DNA of 64,000 nucleotides from an uncultured Paracoccaceae bacterium. GTDB taxonomy: Bacteria; Pseudomonadota; Alphaproteobacteria; Rhodobacterales; Rhodobacteraceae. Under the pieces are notes generated by a model. It was not told where the DNA came from and ran no database searches. It saw nothing but the letters and a program-made list of their open reading frames with translations. Position numbers and translations under genes: made by a program. Location: the NCBI GenBank assembly GCA_947503765.1, contig CANNFA010000002.1, positions 182,501 to 246,500 on the forward strand. Reading direction: 5' to 3'. Numbering within the stretch: position 1 is the first letter of the stretch; each line of letters starts with the position of its first letter. Positions 28,066 to 36,343 of the stretch are shown in pieces.

Positions 28066-29307
28066 TTGCCACTGCGCAGCCTGTTTCTTTCCGTCCTGCT
28101 GGCCGTCATGGCCGCCGCCGCGCCCGCGCAGGACCGTGCGGCCGCCGAACGGCAGTTCCACGCATGGCTGGAACAGACGATCTGGCCGCGCGCCGAAGGT
28201 GCGGGCGTGTCGCGCGCCACCTTCGACGCGGCGTTCCGGGGTGTCGCGCTGGATTGGTCGCTGCCCGATCTGGTGCCGCCGGGCACCGATCCCGAGACGC
28301 CGAAATTGCAACGCCAGGCCGAGTTCGGCGCACCGGGCAAGTATTTCAACCGCGGATCGGTCGACGGGGCGACCTCGGTCGGCAAGGTGATGGCCGGGCG
28401 CCATGCCGCGGCCCTGGCGGCGGCAGAGGCGAAGACGGGCGTTCCGGGCCACATCGTGCTGGCGATCTGGGGCCGGGAAAGCGGCTATGGCCGCGTGGAC
28501 ATCCCGCACAACGCCTTTCGCGTCCTTGGCACCAAGGGGTTCATGAGCACCCGTTCCGCGTATTTCACCGATGAGCTGGTCGCCGCCCTGCGCATCGCAG
28601 AGGCCGGCCATGCCCCGGACGGCGCGATGAAAAGCAGCTGGGCCGGGGCGCTGGGCCAGCCGCAATTCATGCCGTCGAGCTTTCTCGACTATGCCGCCGA
28701 TGGCGACGGCGACGGCCGCGCCGATATCTGGCGCTCCGAGGCCGACACGATCGCATCCATCGCCAATTACCTTGCCCAGCACGGCTGGGAGGCCGGGCGC
28801 GACTGGGGCTTCGAGGTCGAGGTGCCGGGCGGCGTGTCGTGCACGCTCGAAGGACCGGACCAGGGGCGCTCGATCGCCGACTGGGCGGCGATGGGCATCA
28901 CCCGCGTCTCCGGCCGGCCGTTCCCAGAGCACGAGCTTGCCGGCACCGGCTATCTGCTGATGCCGGCGGGCCGGCGCGGGCCGGCCTTTGTCGTCACGCC
29001 GAACTTCTATGTCCTGAAAGCCTACAACATGAGCGATCTCTACGCGCTGTTCGTGGGGCATGTGGGTGACCGGATCGCCTATGGCATGGGCGATTTCGCC
29101 GGGAGTTGGGGCTCTGTCGGCGGGCTCTACCGGTCCGACATCGCCCGGATGCAGCAGGCGCTGGTGGCGATGGGCCACGATGTCGGCGGCGCGGACGGCC
29201 TGCCCGGCTTCAAGACCCGCCGCTCCATCGGCCGCTGGCAGGAGGCGCTGGGCGAGCCGGCGACCTGCTTTCCCGAAAAGGCGATGATCCTCAGGCTGGT
29301 GCCGTGA
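28066..29307 (+). CDS. lytic murein transglycosylase (MltB family, SLT_2 plus PG-binding domain)
   Basis: A 413-residue exported enzyme that cleaves peptidoglycan glycan strands, leaving 1,6-anhydro ends. It starts with TTG at 28066, seven bases behind the strong site GGAGGTGAG. A signal peptide covers about residues 1-23 (ends APAQ). The catalytic glutamate is in AIWGRESGYGR near residue 142, and FMPSSFLDYAADGDGDG near 206 is an MltB-type motif. The C-terminal 60 residues are a PG_binding_1 domain (LVAMGHDVGGADGLPGFKT). No lipobox cysteine is visible, so it is probably periplasmic, not a lipoprotein. Confidence 0.93.
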   Translation: MPLRSLFLSVLLAVMAAAAPAQDRAAAERQFHAWLEQTIWPRAEGAGVSRATFDAAFRGVALDWSLPDLVPPGTDPETPKLQRQAEFGAPGKYFNRGSVDGATSVGKVMAGRHAAALAAAEAKTGVPGHIVLAIWGRESGYGRVDIPHNAFRVLGTKGFMSTRSAYFTDELVAALRIAEAGHAPDGAMKSSWAGALGQPQFMPSSFLDYAADGDGDGRADIWRSEADTIASIANYLAQHGWEAGRDWGFEVEVPGGVSCTLEGPDQGRSIADWAAMGITRVSGRPFPEHELAGTGYLLMPAGRRGPAFVVTPNFYVLKAYNMSDLYALFVGHVGDRIAYGMGDFAGSWGSVGGLYRSDIARMQQALVAMGHDVGGADGLPGFKTRRSIGRWQEALGEPATCFPEKAMILRLVP

Positions 29308-29330
29308 CGCGCCGGCGGGGCGTCTGACGG

Positions 29331-29678
29331 GTGCCCTGGGCCTGGCTCTATGTCGCCTGCGCCGTGCCGTCGGTGGCCGTCAGCGTGGGCGTCGCGCTGG
29401 GCGCGCCCTGGGGCCGGCTGGTGATGGGCGGGCGCTGGCCGGGCCGGGCGCCGCTGCGCGGTCGGTTGCTGGCGGCGGCGCAGGCGATCCTTCTGGCGGC
29501 CATGGCGGCGGCGATGGTGCTGCCGGCAACACCGGCCCTGCTTCACTGGGCCGTGGTCGCGCTTACGGCGCTGTCGCTCGCGGCGAACGCCGTCAGCCCG
29601 TCGCGGATCGAGGCGCGGCTCTGGACGCCGCTTCTGGCGGTGATGCTGGTCGCCGGCCTTGTTTCGGGCTTGCGTTGA
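29331..29678 (+). CDS. small hypothetical membrane protein
   Basis: A 115-residue protein starting with GTG. It is almost entirely hydrophobic and alanine/leucine-rich, with four predicted membrane segments at about 5-22, 45-63, 68-86 and 96-113. I do not recognise a family. Coding is supported by GC-rich third positions and by its place 23 bases after the transglycosylase gene, with which it could be co-transcribed. No good ribosome site is visible, so the start is uncertain. Confidence 0.6.
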   Translation: MPWAWLYVACAVPSVAVSVGVALGAPWGRLVMGGRWPGRAPLRGRLLAAAQAILLAAMAAAMVLPATPALLHWAVVALTALSLAANAVSPSRIEARLWTPLLAVMLVAGLVSGLR

Positions 29679-29715
29679 CCCCAGTCCTACACTGGTTAAA
29701 TATCCCCCCGGCTTA

Positions 29716-29744
29716 TTGACAAGTGCCGTTGGCGGTAACAGTCT
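29716..29744 (+). promoter_or_regulatory. possible sigma-70 promoter of the AfuABC-type operon
   Basis: TTGACA at 29716-29721 is a perfect -35 element. Seventeen bases further, CAGTCT at 29739-29744 is a weak -10. It lies in the 119-base gap before the binding-protein gene, in a short A/T-richer island. The -10 match is poor, so the exact start is uncertain. Confidence 0.35.
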
Positions 29745-29797
29745 GCCCGGATGCCGGCAATCGGCACCGAGGAAAAACAATGACTTGGGAGGATAGA

Positions 29798-30814
29798 ATG
29801 AAAACCCTGAAAATCGCCCTGCTGGGTGCGGCATCCACCGTGACGCTGGCGGCTGCCGCCGGCGCACAGGAGCTGAACCTGATCTGTTCCGCCGACGTGG
29901 TGATCTGCGAATTGCTTGTCGAGGAATTCGAGAAAGCGCACGACATCGACGTGAACATGGTCCGCCTGTCCTCGGGCGAAGCCTACGCCAAGCTGCGGGC
30001 CGAGGCGCGCAACCCGCAGACCGATCTGTGGTGGGGCGGCACGGGCGATCCGCATCTGCAGGCCGCGTCGGACGGGCTGACCGCCGAGTACAAGTCGCCG
30101 ATGCTGGAGGAATTGCAGGACTGGGCCGTGCGCCAGGCCGAATTGTCGGGCTTCAAGACGGTCGGCGTCTATTCTGGCGCGCTGGGCTGGGGCTACAACA
30201 CCGAAATCTTCGACTCCAAGGGCATCACCCCGCCGAAATGCTGGGCCGATCTGCTGGACCCGTCGCTTGCCGGCGAGATCCAGATCGCCGATCCCAACTC
30301 GTCGGGCACCGCCTATACCACGCTGGCGACGCTGGTGCAGCTGATGGGCGAGGACGAGGCGTTCGAGTTCCTCAAGAAGATGGACGCGAACGTCTCCCAA
30401 TACACCAAGTCCGGCTCGGCCCCGGTCAAGGCTGCCGCGCGCGGCGAGACGGGCCTTGGCATCGTGTTCATGCATGACGCCGTCGCCCAGGCCGAGGCGG
30501 GCTTTCCCGTGCAGGTCGTCGCGCCTTGCGAGGGTACCGGCTATGAGATCGGGTCGATGTCGATGGTCGAGGGCGCGCAGAACGAGGACGAGGCAAAGGC
30601 GTTCTACGACTGGGTGCTGGGCGCCGATATCCAGAGCATGATGCCCGAGGCCGGATCCTACCAGATCCCGTCGAACGCCAACGCCACCCCGCCCGAGGCC
30701 GCGCCGAAGCTCGATGACATCAAGCTTATCGACTACGACTTTGCCCAGTACGGCGATTCGGATCGGCGCAGCGGGCTGCTGTCGCGCTGGGATTCCGAGG
30801 TCGGCGGCCAGTAA
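29798..30814 (+). CDS. ABC transporter substrate-binding protein (AfuA/FbpA-like)
   Basis: A 338-residue periplasmic binding protein with a signal peptide of about 22 residues (ends AAAGAQ). It belongs to the Fe(III)/sugar-phosphate/polyamine cluster: DLWWGGTGDPHLQAA near residue 77, LGWGYNTEIFDSKG near 130, and DPNSSGTAYTTLATL near 165. The tyrosine pair that binds iron in FbpA is not seen, and the SSGTAYT loop is closer to AfuA-type organophosphate binders, so iron is unlikely. ATG at 29798 has GGGAGG six bases before it. Confidence 0.9.
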   Translation: MKTLKIALLGAASTVTLAAAAGAQELNLICSADVVICELLVEEFEKAHDIDVNMVRLSSGEAYAKLRAEARNPQTDLWWGGTGDPHLQAASDGLTAEYKSPMLEELQDWAVRQAELSGFKTVGVYSGALGWGYNTEIFDSKGITPPKCWADLLDPSLAGEIQIADPNSSGTAYTTLATLVQLMGEDEAFEFLKKMDANVSQYTKSGSAPVKAAARGETGLGIVFMHDAVAQAEAGFPVQVVAPCEGTGYEIGSMSMVEGAQNEDEAKAFYDWVLGADIQSMMPEAGSYQIPSNANATPPEAAPKLDDIKLIDYDFAQYGDSDRRSGLLSRWDSEVGGQ

Positions 30815-30835
30815 CCGCCACGCCTGATGCAACCG

Positions 30836-30860
30836 GCCGGGGCGGCGCGTCCGCCCCGGC
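30836..30860 (+). terminator. stem-loop between binding-protein and permease genes
   Basis: Perfect 10-base-pair arms GCCGGGGCGG and CCGCCCCGGC with loop CGCGT, 21 bases after the binding-protein stop. No T tract follows; the permease ribosome site AAGGAAAG begins right after it. It more likely tunes expression than fully terminates. Confidence 0.6.
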
Positions 30861-30877
30861 AAGGAAAGTGCTGCCTC

Positions 30878-33076
30878 ATGTTCCGCGACAACCGCCGCCT
30901 CGATCTTCTGTTCGGCCTGGTGCTGGCCGGCTTGCTGCTGGTGCCCTGGTACCGGGTGCGGTCAGGCTTTTTCGGGTTCGACTGGATCGCGGACATGGCC
31001 GGCAAGACCGACCTGTGGCCGGGCCTGCTGCAACCCTTCCTGGGACGCTGGCAGGTGGCCCCGGTGCTGGTGTTGCTGGCCCTGACGCTTTTCCTGCGGC
31101 TTGCCCGCCAGCCGGGCCGGGCGCGCGGCCGGGTACTGATCCTGATCGGCCTGGCCGGGCTGGTCTGGATGGTCGCCGAGGGGCTGTCGATCGGCATGCG
31201 CGGCTGGAACTGGGGCCTGCTGGAGGCCGCATTCGGGGAGATCGAGGGGCAGCCCGCCTTTGGTGCCGGCGCGGTGACGGCGGTGCTTGCCTTCACGCTG
31301 CTGATCGCCTTCGGATTTGCCGAACGCGGCGCGCTCAAGGGCGATGCCTTCATCCTGGGGGCCATCGCGCTGCTGGTGCTGCTGGTGGCGACCTTCGTGT
31401 TCTACCCGATCCTGTCGATGTTCACCGGCGCGTTCCAGGAATTCGACGGATCCTTCACCGCCAAGGGCGTGCTCAAGAACCTGCCGGATCCCAAGATCTG
31501 GTCGCTGTCCTGCCTGACCGGGACGGGAAGCTGCGGCGTGGCGTGGCGGACCTTCTTTCTGGCCATATGCACGGCGACGGGCACGACGCTGCTGGGCCTA
31601 GCCTTCGCGCTGGTCGCCACGCGCACCCGGTTTCCGGCCAAGAAGGGCCTGCGCCTGCTGACGGTTCTGCCGATCATCACGCCGCCCTTCGTGATCGGCC
31701 TGGCGCTGATCATGCTGCTGGGCCGCTCCGGCACCCTGACCCAGGTGATCGAGGGGGTGACGGGGCTGGAGCTTGGCCGCTGGGTCTATGGGCTGACGGG
31801 CATCTGGATCGCCCAGATGCTCAGCTTCACGCCGATCGCCTTTCTGGTGCTGATCGGCGTGGTCGAGGGCGTGTCCCCCTCGATGGAGGAGGCGAGCCAG
31901 ACCATGCGCGCCGGTCGCTGGCGGACCTTCCGCAAGGTGTCGCTGCCGCTGATGGCGCCGGGGCTGGCCAATTCCTTTCTGATCGGCTTCATCGAATCGA
32001 TGGCCGATTTCGGCAACCCGCTGGTGCTGGGCGGATCGGGCGGCGTGCTGTCGACCGAGATCTTCTTTGCCGTGGTCGGCGCGCAGCATGATCCGGCCCG
32101 CGCCGCGGTGCTGGCAACGGTGCTGCTGTGCTTCACGCTCTCGGCCTTTCTGGCGCAGCGTCTGTGGCTGTCGGGCCGCAACTACGCCACGCTGTCGGGC
32201 AAGGGCGATGGCGGCCGCCATGCCGCGCTGCCCGCCCGTGTCGCCTGGCCGGTGACGATCATCGTGGTGGCGTGGGGGCTGTTCACGCTGATCATCTACA
32301 CGATGATCCTGTTCGGCGGGTTCGTGAAACTTTGGGGGTTGGACCACTCGCTGACGCTGGAGCACTACGCGCGCGGCTTCTCCATCGTCTGGGATAACGG
32401 TATCGTCTGGACCGGCGTCGCCTGGAACAGCTTCTGGACGACGATGAAGATCGCGCTGATCGCCGCGCCGCTGACGGCGGCGGTCGGCCTGCTGACCGCC
32501 TGGCTCATCGTGCGCCAGAGCTTCCCCGGCAAGGGCGCGTTCGAGTTTGCGCTGATGATGTCGTTCGCCATTCCCGGCACGGTGATCGGCATCAGCTATA
32601 TCATGGCGTTCAACCTGCCGCCGATCCAGATGACCGGCACCGCGATGATCCTGATCTTCTGCTTCGTGTTCCGCAACATGCCGGTCGGCGTGCGCGGCGG
32701 CGTCGCGGCGATGGCGCAGATCGACGGCTCGCTGGACGAGGCGTCGCTGACGCTGGGCGCCAATTCGGCCCGCACCATGCGCCGGGTGATCCTGCCGTTG
32801 ATGCGCCCGGCGATCCTGGCTGCGCTGGTCTACAGCTTCGTGCGGGCGATCACCTCGATCTCGGCGGTGATCTTCCTGGTGTCGGCCAAGTACAACATGG
32901 CCACCGCCTATATCGTCGGGCTGGTGGAGAATGGCGAATACGGCATCGCCATCGCCTATTCGTCGGTTCTGATCCTGGTGATGATCACCGTGATCGGCAC
33001 GTTCCAATTGCTGGTCGGGGAACGGCGGCTGAAACGCCCCGAACCGGCCGCCAAACCGCAGGAGATGCCCGCATGA
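30878..33076 (+). CDS. ABC transporter permease, two-domain (AfuB/FbpB type) with extra N-terminal membrane region
   Basis: A 732-residue permease made of two fused membrane domains. The two coupling loops are EEASQTMRAGRWRTFRKVSL near residue 340 and DEASLTLGANSARTMRRVIL near 625. Typical FbpB proteins have about 500-570 residues; here about 170 extra N-terminal residues carry four additional membrane segments before the first permease domain. AfuB-type permeases of this longer form are known. ATG at 30878 is used. The 3' end overlaps the ATPase gene by four bases. Confidence 0.92.
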   Translation: MFRDNRRLDLLFGLVLAGLLLVPWYRVRSGFFGFDWIADMAGKTDLWPGLLQPFLGRWQVAPVLVLLALTLFLRLARQPGRARGRVLILIGLAGLVWMVAEGLSIGMRGWNWGLLEAAFGEIEGQPAFGAGAVTAVLAFTLLIAFGFAERGALKGDAFILGAIALLVLLVATFVFYPILSMFTGAFQEFDGSFTAKGVLKNLPDPKIWSLSCLTGTGSCGVAWRTFFLAICTATGTTLLGLAFALVATRTRFPAKKGLRLLTVLPIITPPFVIGLALIMLLGRSGTLTQVIEGVTGLELGRWVYGLTGIWIAQMLSFTPIAFLVLIGVVEGVSPSMEEASQTMRAGRWRTFRKVSLPLMAPGLANSFLIGFIESMADFGNPLVLGGSGGVLSTEIFFAVVGAQHDPARAAVLATVLLCFTLSAFLAQRLWLSGRNYATLSGKGDGGRHAALPARVAWPVTIIVVAWGLFTLIIYTMILFGGFVKLWGLDHSLTLEHYARGFSIVWDNGIVWTGVAWNSFWTTMKIALIAAPLTAAVGLLTAWLIVRQSFPGKGAFEFALMMSFAIPGTVIGISYIMAFNLPPIQMTGTAMILIFCFVFRNMPVGVRGGVAAMAQIDGSLDEASLTLGANSARTMRRVILPLMRPAILAALVYSFVRAITSISAVIFLVSAKYNMATAYIVGLVENGEYGIAIAYSSVLILVMITVIGTFQLLVGERRLKRPEPAAKPQEMPA

Positions 33077-34131
33077 GCACGCAAAAGCGTGGCGCCGTCC
33101 GGTTCGAGTCCGTCCGCAAGGAGTTCGGCAGCTTCACCGCCATTCCCGACCTGTCGCTGGACATCGAACCCGGGGAGCTGGTGACGCTGCTCGGCCCCTC
33201 TGGCTGCGGCAAGACCACGACACTGCGGATGCTGGCGGGGCTGGAGACGCCGACGCGCGGGCGCATCCTGATCGGCGGCGAGGACGTCACGCGTCTGCCC
33301 GCCAACCGGCGCGACGTGTCGATGGTGTTTCAAAGCTATGCGCTTTTCCCGCACATGACAGTGGCGCAGAACGTGGCCTACGGGCTGGAATCGGGCGGCA
33401 TGAAAGCGGCCGAGGCGCGCGGCGCGGCGGACAAGGGGCTGGACCTTGTGGGGCTGTCCGGGCTGGGCAAGCGCCTGCCATCCGAATTGTCGGGCGGCCA
33501 GCAACAGCGTGTGGCCGTCGCCCGCGCCCTGGTGCTGGAGCCGCAGGTGCTGCTGCTGGACGAACCGCTGTCGAACCTCGATGCACGCCTGCGCCGCCGG
33601 GTGCGCACCGAGATCCGCGATCTGCAACAACGGCTGGGCTTCACCGCCGTCTATGTCACCCACGACCAGGAAGAGGCGCTGGCCGTCTCCGACCGGATCG
33701 TGGTGATGCGCGACGGCATCATCGAACAGGCCGGCAGCCCGCGCGAATTGTACGAAGAGCCGGTATCCGAATTCATCGCCGATTTCATCGGCGAGGCGAA
33801 CGTGCTGCCCGCCGATGTGCTGGGCGTCGAGGGCGGCGATGCGCAGGTGTCCATCGGCGGGGTCGAGCTGACGCTGCCGGCGCGCGGCGCGACACCGGGA
33901 CCGGCACGGGTGGCCGCGCGCGCCAATGCGATCACGGTGACCGAGGGCGGCGTGCCGGGGCTTGGGGGGCGCATCGCCTCCTCGGCCTATCTGGGCGATC
34001 ATGTCGAATACGAGGTCGAGACCGATACCGGCCGCCTGTTTGCCATCGACACGGGCGGCGACACGCCGCTGCCGGCCGGAACCGAGGTTGCCGTGGGCTT
34101 TCGCCCGCGCGGGCTGGCGCTGATTTCCTGA
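33073..34131 (+). CDS. ABC transporter ATP-binding protein (AfuC/PotA type)
   Basis: A 352-residue ATPase with Walker A GPSGCGKTTTLRMLAG near residue 38, FQSYALFPHMTVAQNV in the Q-loop region, signature LSGGQQQRVAVARAL near 138, and Walker B VLLLDEPLSNLDARLR near 158. A C-terminal TOBE-like domain (about 280-350) is typical of the FbpC/PotA group. It overlaps the permease gene by four bases and ends the operon. Confidence 0.94.
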   Translation: MSTQKRGAVRFESVRKEFGSFTAIPDLSLDIEPGELVTLLGPSGCGKTTTLRMLAGLETPTRGRILIGGEDVTRLPANRRDVSMVFQSYALFPHMTVAQNVAYGLESGGMKAAEARGAADKGLDLVGLSGLGKRLPSELSGGQQQRVAVARALVLEPQVLLLDEPLSNLDARLRRRVRTEIRDLQQRLGFTAVYVTHDQEEALAVSDRIVVMRDGIIEQAGSPRELYEEPVSEFIADFIGEANVLPADVLGVEGGDAQVSIGGVELTLPARGATPGPARVAARANAITVTEGGVPGLGGRIASSAYLGDHVEYEVETDTGRLFAIDTGGDTPLPAGTEVAVGFRPRGLALIS

Positions 34132-34219
34132 ACTTGTCGGATGGGGGCCGGCGCCCTTGATGGCCACGCGTGCCGTCCCAAGGTGCGGGTTTACCTATCG
34201 CGCTGGACTGCGACCCGCC

Positions 34220-34858
34220 TCAACCGTCGGCGGCAAAGGCGCGCAGGAACCGGTCCACGGCGCTTTCGATCGCCGGGGCCGGGTTGTCGGGGCAGGGCAT
34301 CCGGTAGATATGCCGGCGGATGCCGATATAGACGATGCCGCCATGCAGGTTCCAGATATCCTCCATGTCGGGGCCTTCGCCGGTGCGTGATGCGGCGCGG
34401 ACCTCCTCAAGCAGCAGCTTCAGGATCGTGCCGCCCATATGTTCCAGGTAGCGCCGGTTGAGCTCCGCCCCGGCCAGCCCCGAGAACATGAAGATCCGCA
34501 TCCATTCATATTCGAAGATCAGCTCGCTGTATTCGGTGTAGAAGGCCAGCATCCGGTCGCGCAGCGGCACCGTCCGGTCGCGCAGCAGATCGGGCCAGTC
34601 CGGTGACAGGCGGTCGATATAGACCTGCACATAGACGGCCTCTATCAGCGCGTCCTTGCTGGAAAAATACTTGAACAGAAGCGATTGCGTGACGTTCAGC
34701 CGCCGTGCGAGATCGCGGGTCTTCCCGTCCAGCCCGACCTCGGCAAAGAACGCCACGGCGCCATCGACGATCTGCCGTCTGCGTTCGTCCGGCGGCAGAC
34801 GCCGGCGGGTCGCACCTTCGGCCGTGCCGCCGTCATCGGTCTGCCTGTACCTGTCCAT
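34220..34858 (-). CDS. TetR-family transcriptional regulator
   Basis: A 212-residue regulator with an N-terminal TetR helix-turn-helix (RRQIVDGAVAFFAEVGLDGK then TRDLARRLNVTQSLLFKYFS, residues about 26-70) and an alpha-helical ligand domain. The end of the helix-turn-helix, LLFKYFSSKDALIEAVY, is canonical. ATG at 34858 is preferred because AAGGACGG precedes it; ATG at 34894 is possible. It faces the molybdenum hydroxylase operon, with two GATC-N4-GATC palindromes between them, so it probably represses both itself and that operon. Confidence 0.92.
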   Translation of the reverse strand: MDRYRQTDDGGTAEGATRRRLPPDERRRQIVDGAVAFFAEVGLDGKTRDLARRLNVTQSLLFKYFSSKDALIEAVYVQVYIDRLSPDWPDLLRDRTVPLRDRMLAFYTEYSELIFEYEWMRIFMFSGLAGAELNRRYLEHMGGTILKLLLEEVRAASRTGEGPDMEDIWNLHGGIVYIGIRRHIYRMPCPDNPAPAIESAVDRFLRAFAADG

Positions 34859-34911
34859 GACCGTCCTTGTGCCGCCTGAAAAAACTACTTGCAATCCATC
34901 ATCCTTTTATA

Positions 34912-34951
34912 GATCAAATGATCAACAGGAATAATTGATCAAACGATCAAT
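34912..34951. promoter_or_regulatory. paired TetR operator candidates
   Basis: Two related palindromes lie between the TetR gene and the hydroxylase operon. The element at 34912-34925 is GATCAAATGATCAA and that at 34934-34951 is ATTGATCAAACGATCAAT, the latter with perfect 7-base arms around AAAC. Their centres are 25 bases apart. The layout resembles RutR-type sites (TTGACCA-N2-TGGTCAA) without matching them. Position and spacing fit two TetR dimers covering the divergent promoters. Confidence 0.65.
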
Positions 34952-35012
34952 GAGCGTTCATCGGCGATCGCGGGAAAACCTGCGGCCCGAAAACCTCTGG
35001 GGAGGAACCGTT

Positions 35013-35846
35013 ATGAAGGCTTCGGTGGCCGGATATATCCGTGCGAACGATGTGGCGCATGCCGTGCGGCTGCTTGCTTCGGCGGACGGGATGGGGCGCG
35101 TTCTGGCCGGCGGGCAAAGCCTGGTGGCGGCGATGAACATGCGGCTGTCCACCGGCGACATGCTGGTCGATATCTCTCGGCTGACCGAACTGGAGGGCGT
35201 GACCGAGGAGGACGGCCGGCTGCGCATCGGTGCGTTGACGCGGCATGCCGAGATCGGGCGCAACCCGCTGATCCAAACACATGCGCCGCTGCTGGCCGAG
35301 GCCGCGGGCCATATCGCCCATGCGGCGATCCGCAATCGCGGCACCATCGGCGGGGCGCTGGCCCATGCCGATCCGGCCGCCGAATTTCCCGCCTGCATCC
35401 TGTGTCTGAACGCTGTCCTGCATGTCACCGGCCCGGACGGCAGCCGCGACATCGCGGCGGGCGATTTCTTTCACGGCCTGTTCGAGACGGCGCTGGAAGA
35501 GGGCGAGATCCTGACCGCGATCAGCCTGCCCAAGGCAGAGCCGGGCGAAGTGCAGGTCGTCGAGGAAATGGCGCGCCGGGCCGGCGATTACGCGCTGGCC
35601 GGGCTGTGCGTGACCCGCCGCAGGGCCGGGTACCGCATCGCCGCCTTCTCGGTCGGGCCACGCCCGATCCTGGCCACGGGCGCGATGCAGGCGCTGGATG
35701 CGGGCGATCTGGATGCCGCCGTCGCCAACCTGGCGGAAGAGATCGAGCCGGCCTCCGACACCCAGGCCAGCGCGGCTTACCGCCGGCATCTGGCCGGGGT
35801 TCTGCTGCGCCGGGCGGCCCTACGCATCGAGGGAGAGGCGCAATGA
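35013..35846 (+). CDS. molybdenum hydroxylase FAD subunit (CoxM/XdhB type)
   Basis: A 277-residue FAD-binding medium subunit of the xanthine dehydrogenase/CO dehydrogenase family. The FAD-binding segments AGGQSLVAAMNMRLS near residue 30 and the TIGGALAHADPAAE segment near 112 are clear. It passes electrons from the iron-sulfur subunit to NAD or another acceptor. ATG at 35013 has GGGGAGGAA upstream. It is first in the operon and overlaps the iron-sulfur gene by four bases. Confidence 0.94.
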   Translation: MKASVAGYIRANDVAHAVRLLASADGMGRVLAGGQSLVAAMNMRLSTGDMLVDISRLTELEGVTEEDGRLRIGALTRHAEIGRNPLIQTHAPLLAEAAGHIAHAAIRNRGTIGGALAHADPAAEFPACILCLNAVLHVTGPDGSRDIAAGDFFHGLFETALEEGEILTAISLPKAEPGEVQVVEEMARRAGDYALAGLCVTRRRAGYRIAAFSVGPRPILATGAMQALDAGDLDAAVANLAEEIEPASDTQASAAYRRHLAGVLLRRAALRIEGEAQ

Positions 35847-36343
35847 GCGACCAATTCGAAAACCGCATCGACATCGCGCTGACCGTGAACGGAGAGCCGG
35901 TGGAGGCGCGCGTGCCCGCCGGCCAACACCTGGTCGACTTCCTGCGGCTGGAGCTTGGCCTGACCGGCGCGCATGCCAGTTGCGAACACGGCGTCTGCGG
36001 CGCCTGCACCCTGCGGGTGAACGGCGATGCGGTGCGCGGCTGCCTGATGCTGGCCGCGCAGGCCGATGGCGCCGAGATCTGGACGGTCGAGGGGCTGTCC
36101 GACAGCGCCGCGTTCACCGATCTGCAAGAGGCCTTCGTCGCCCGCAACGCGCTGCAATGCGGGTTCTGCACGCCTGGGATGCTGGTGGCGGCCGAGGAAT
36201 TGCTGAGCGCGGGCGGCGTGCCGGACCGCGCCGAGATACGTGAACACCTGTCGGGCAATTACTGCCGCTGCACGGGATACGAGGCGATCGTGGACGCGGT
36301 GGAAACCGTGGCGCGGGCGCGGGCAGGGGAGGCTGCGCAATGA
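35843..36343 (+). CDS. molybdenum hydroxylase 2Fe-2S subunit (CoxS/XdhC type)
   Basis: A 166-residue protein binding two [2Fe-2S] clusters. The plant-type cluster uses CEHGVCGAC near residue 47 plus a cysteine near 71 (RGCLML); the second uses CGFCTPGM and CRCTGY near residues 108 and 143. It wires the molybdenum site to the FAD subunit. Both ends overlap neighbours by four bases, so the three subunits are translated in a coupled way. Confidence 0.96.
   Translation: MSDQFENRIDIALTVNGEPVEARVPAGQHLVDFLRLELGLTGAHASCEHGVCGACTLRVNGDAVRGCLMLAAQADGAEIWTVEGLSDSAAFTDLQEAFVARNALQCGFCTPGMLVAAEELLSAGGVPDRAEIREHLSGNYCRCTGYEAIVDAVETVARARAGEAAQ

Noticed and set aside
29798-30814. Ferric iron-binding protein
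   Set aside because: The iron-binding tyrosine pair of FbpA-type proteins was not found; similarity is closer to AfuA-type binders.
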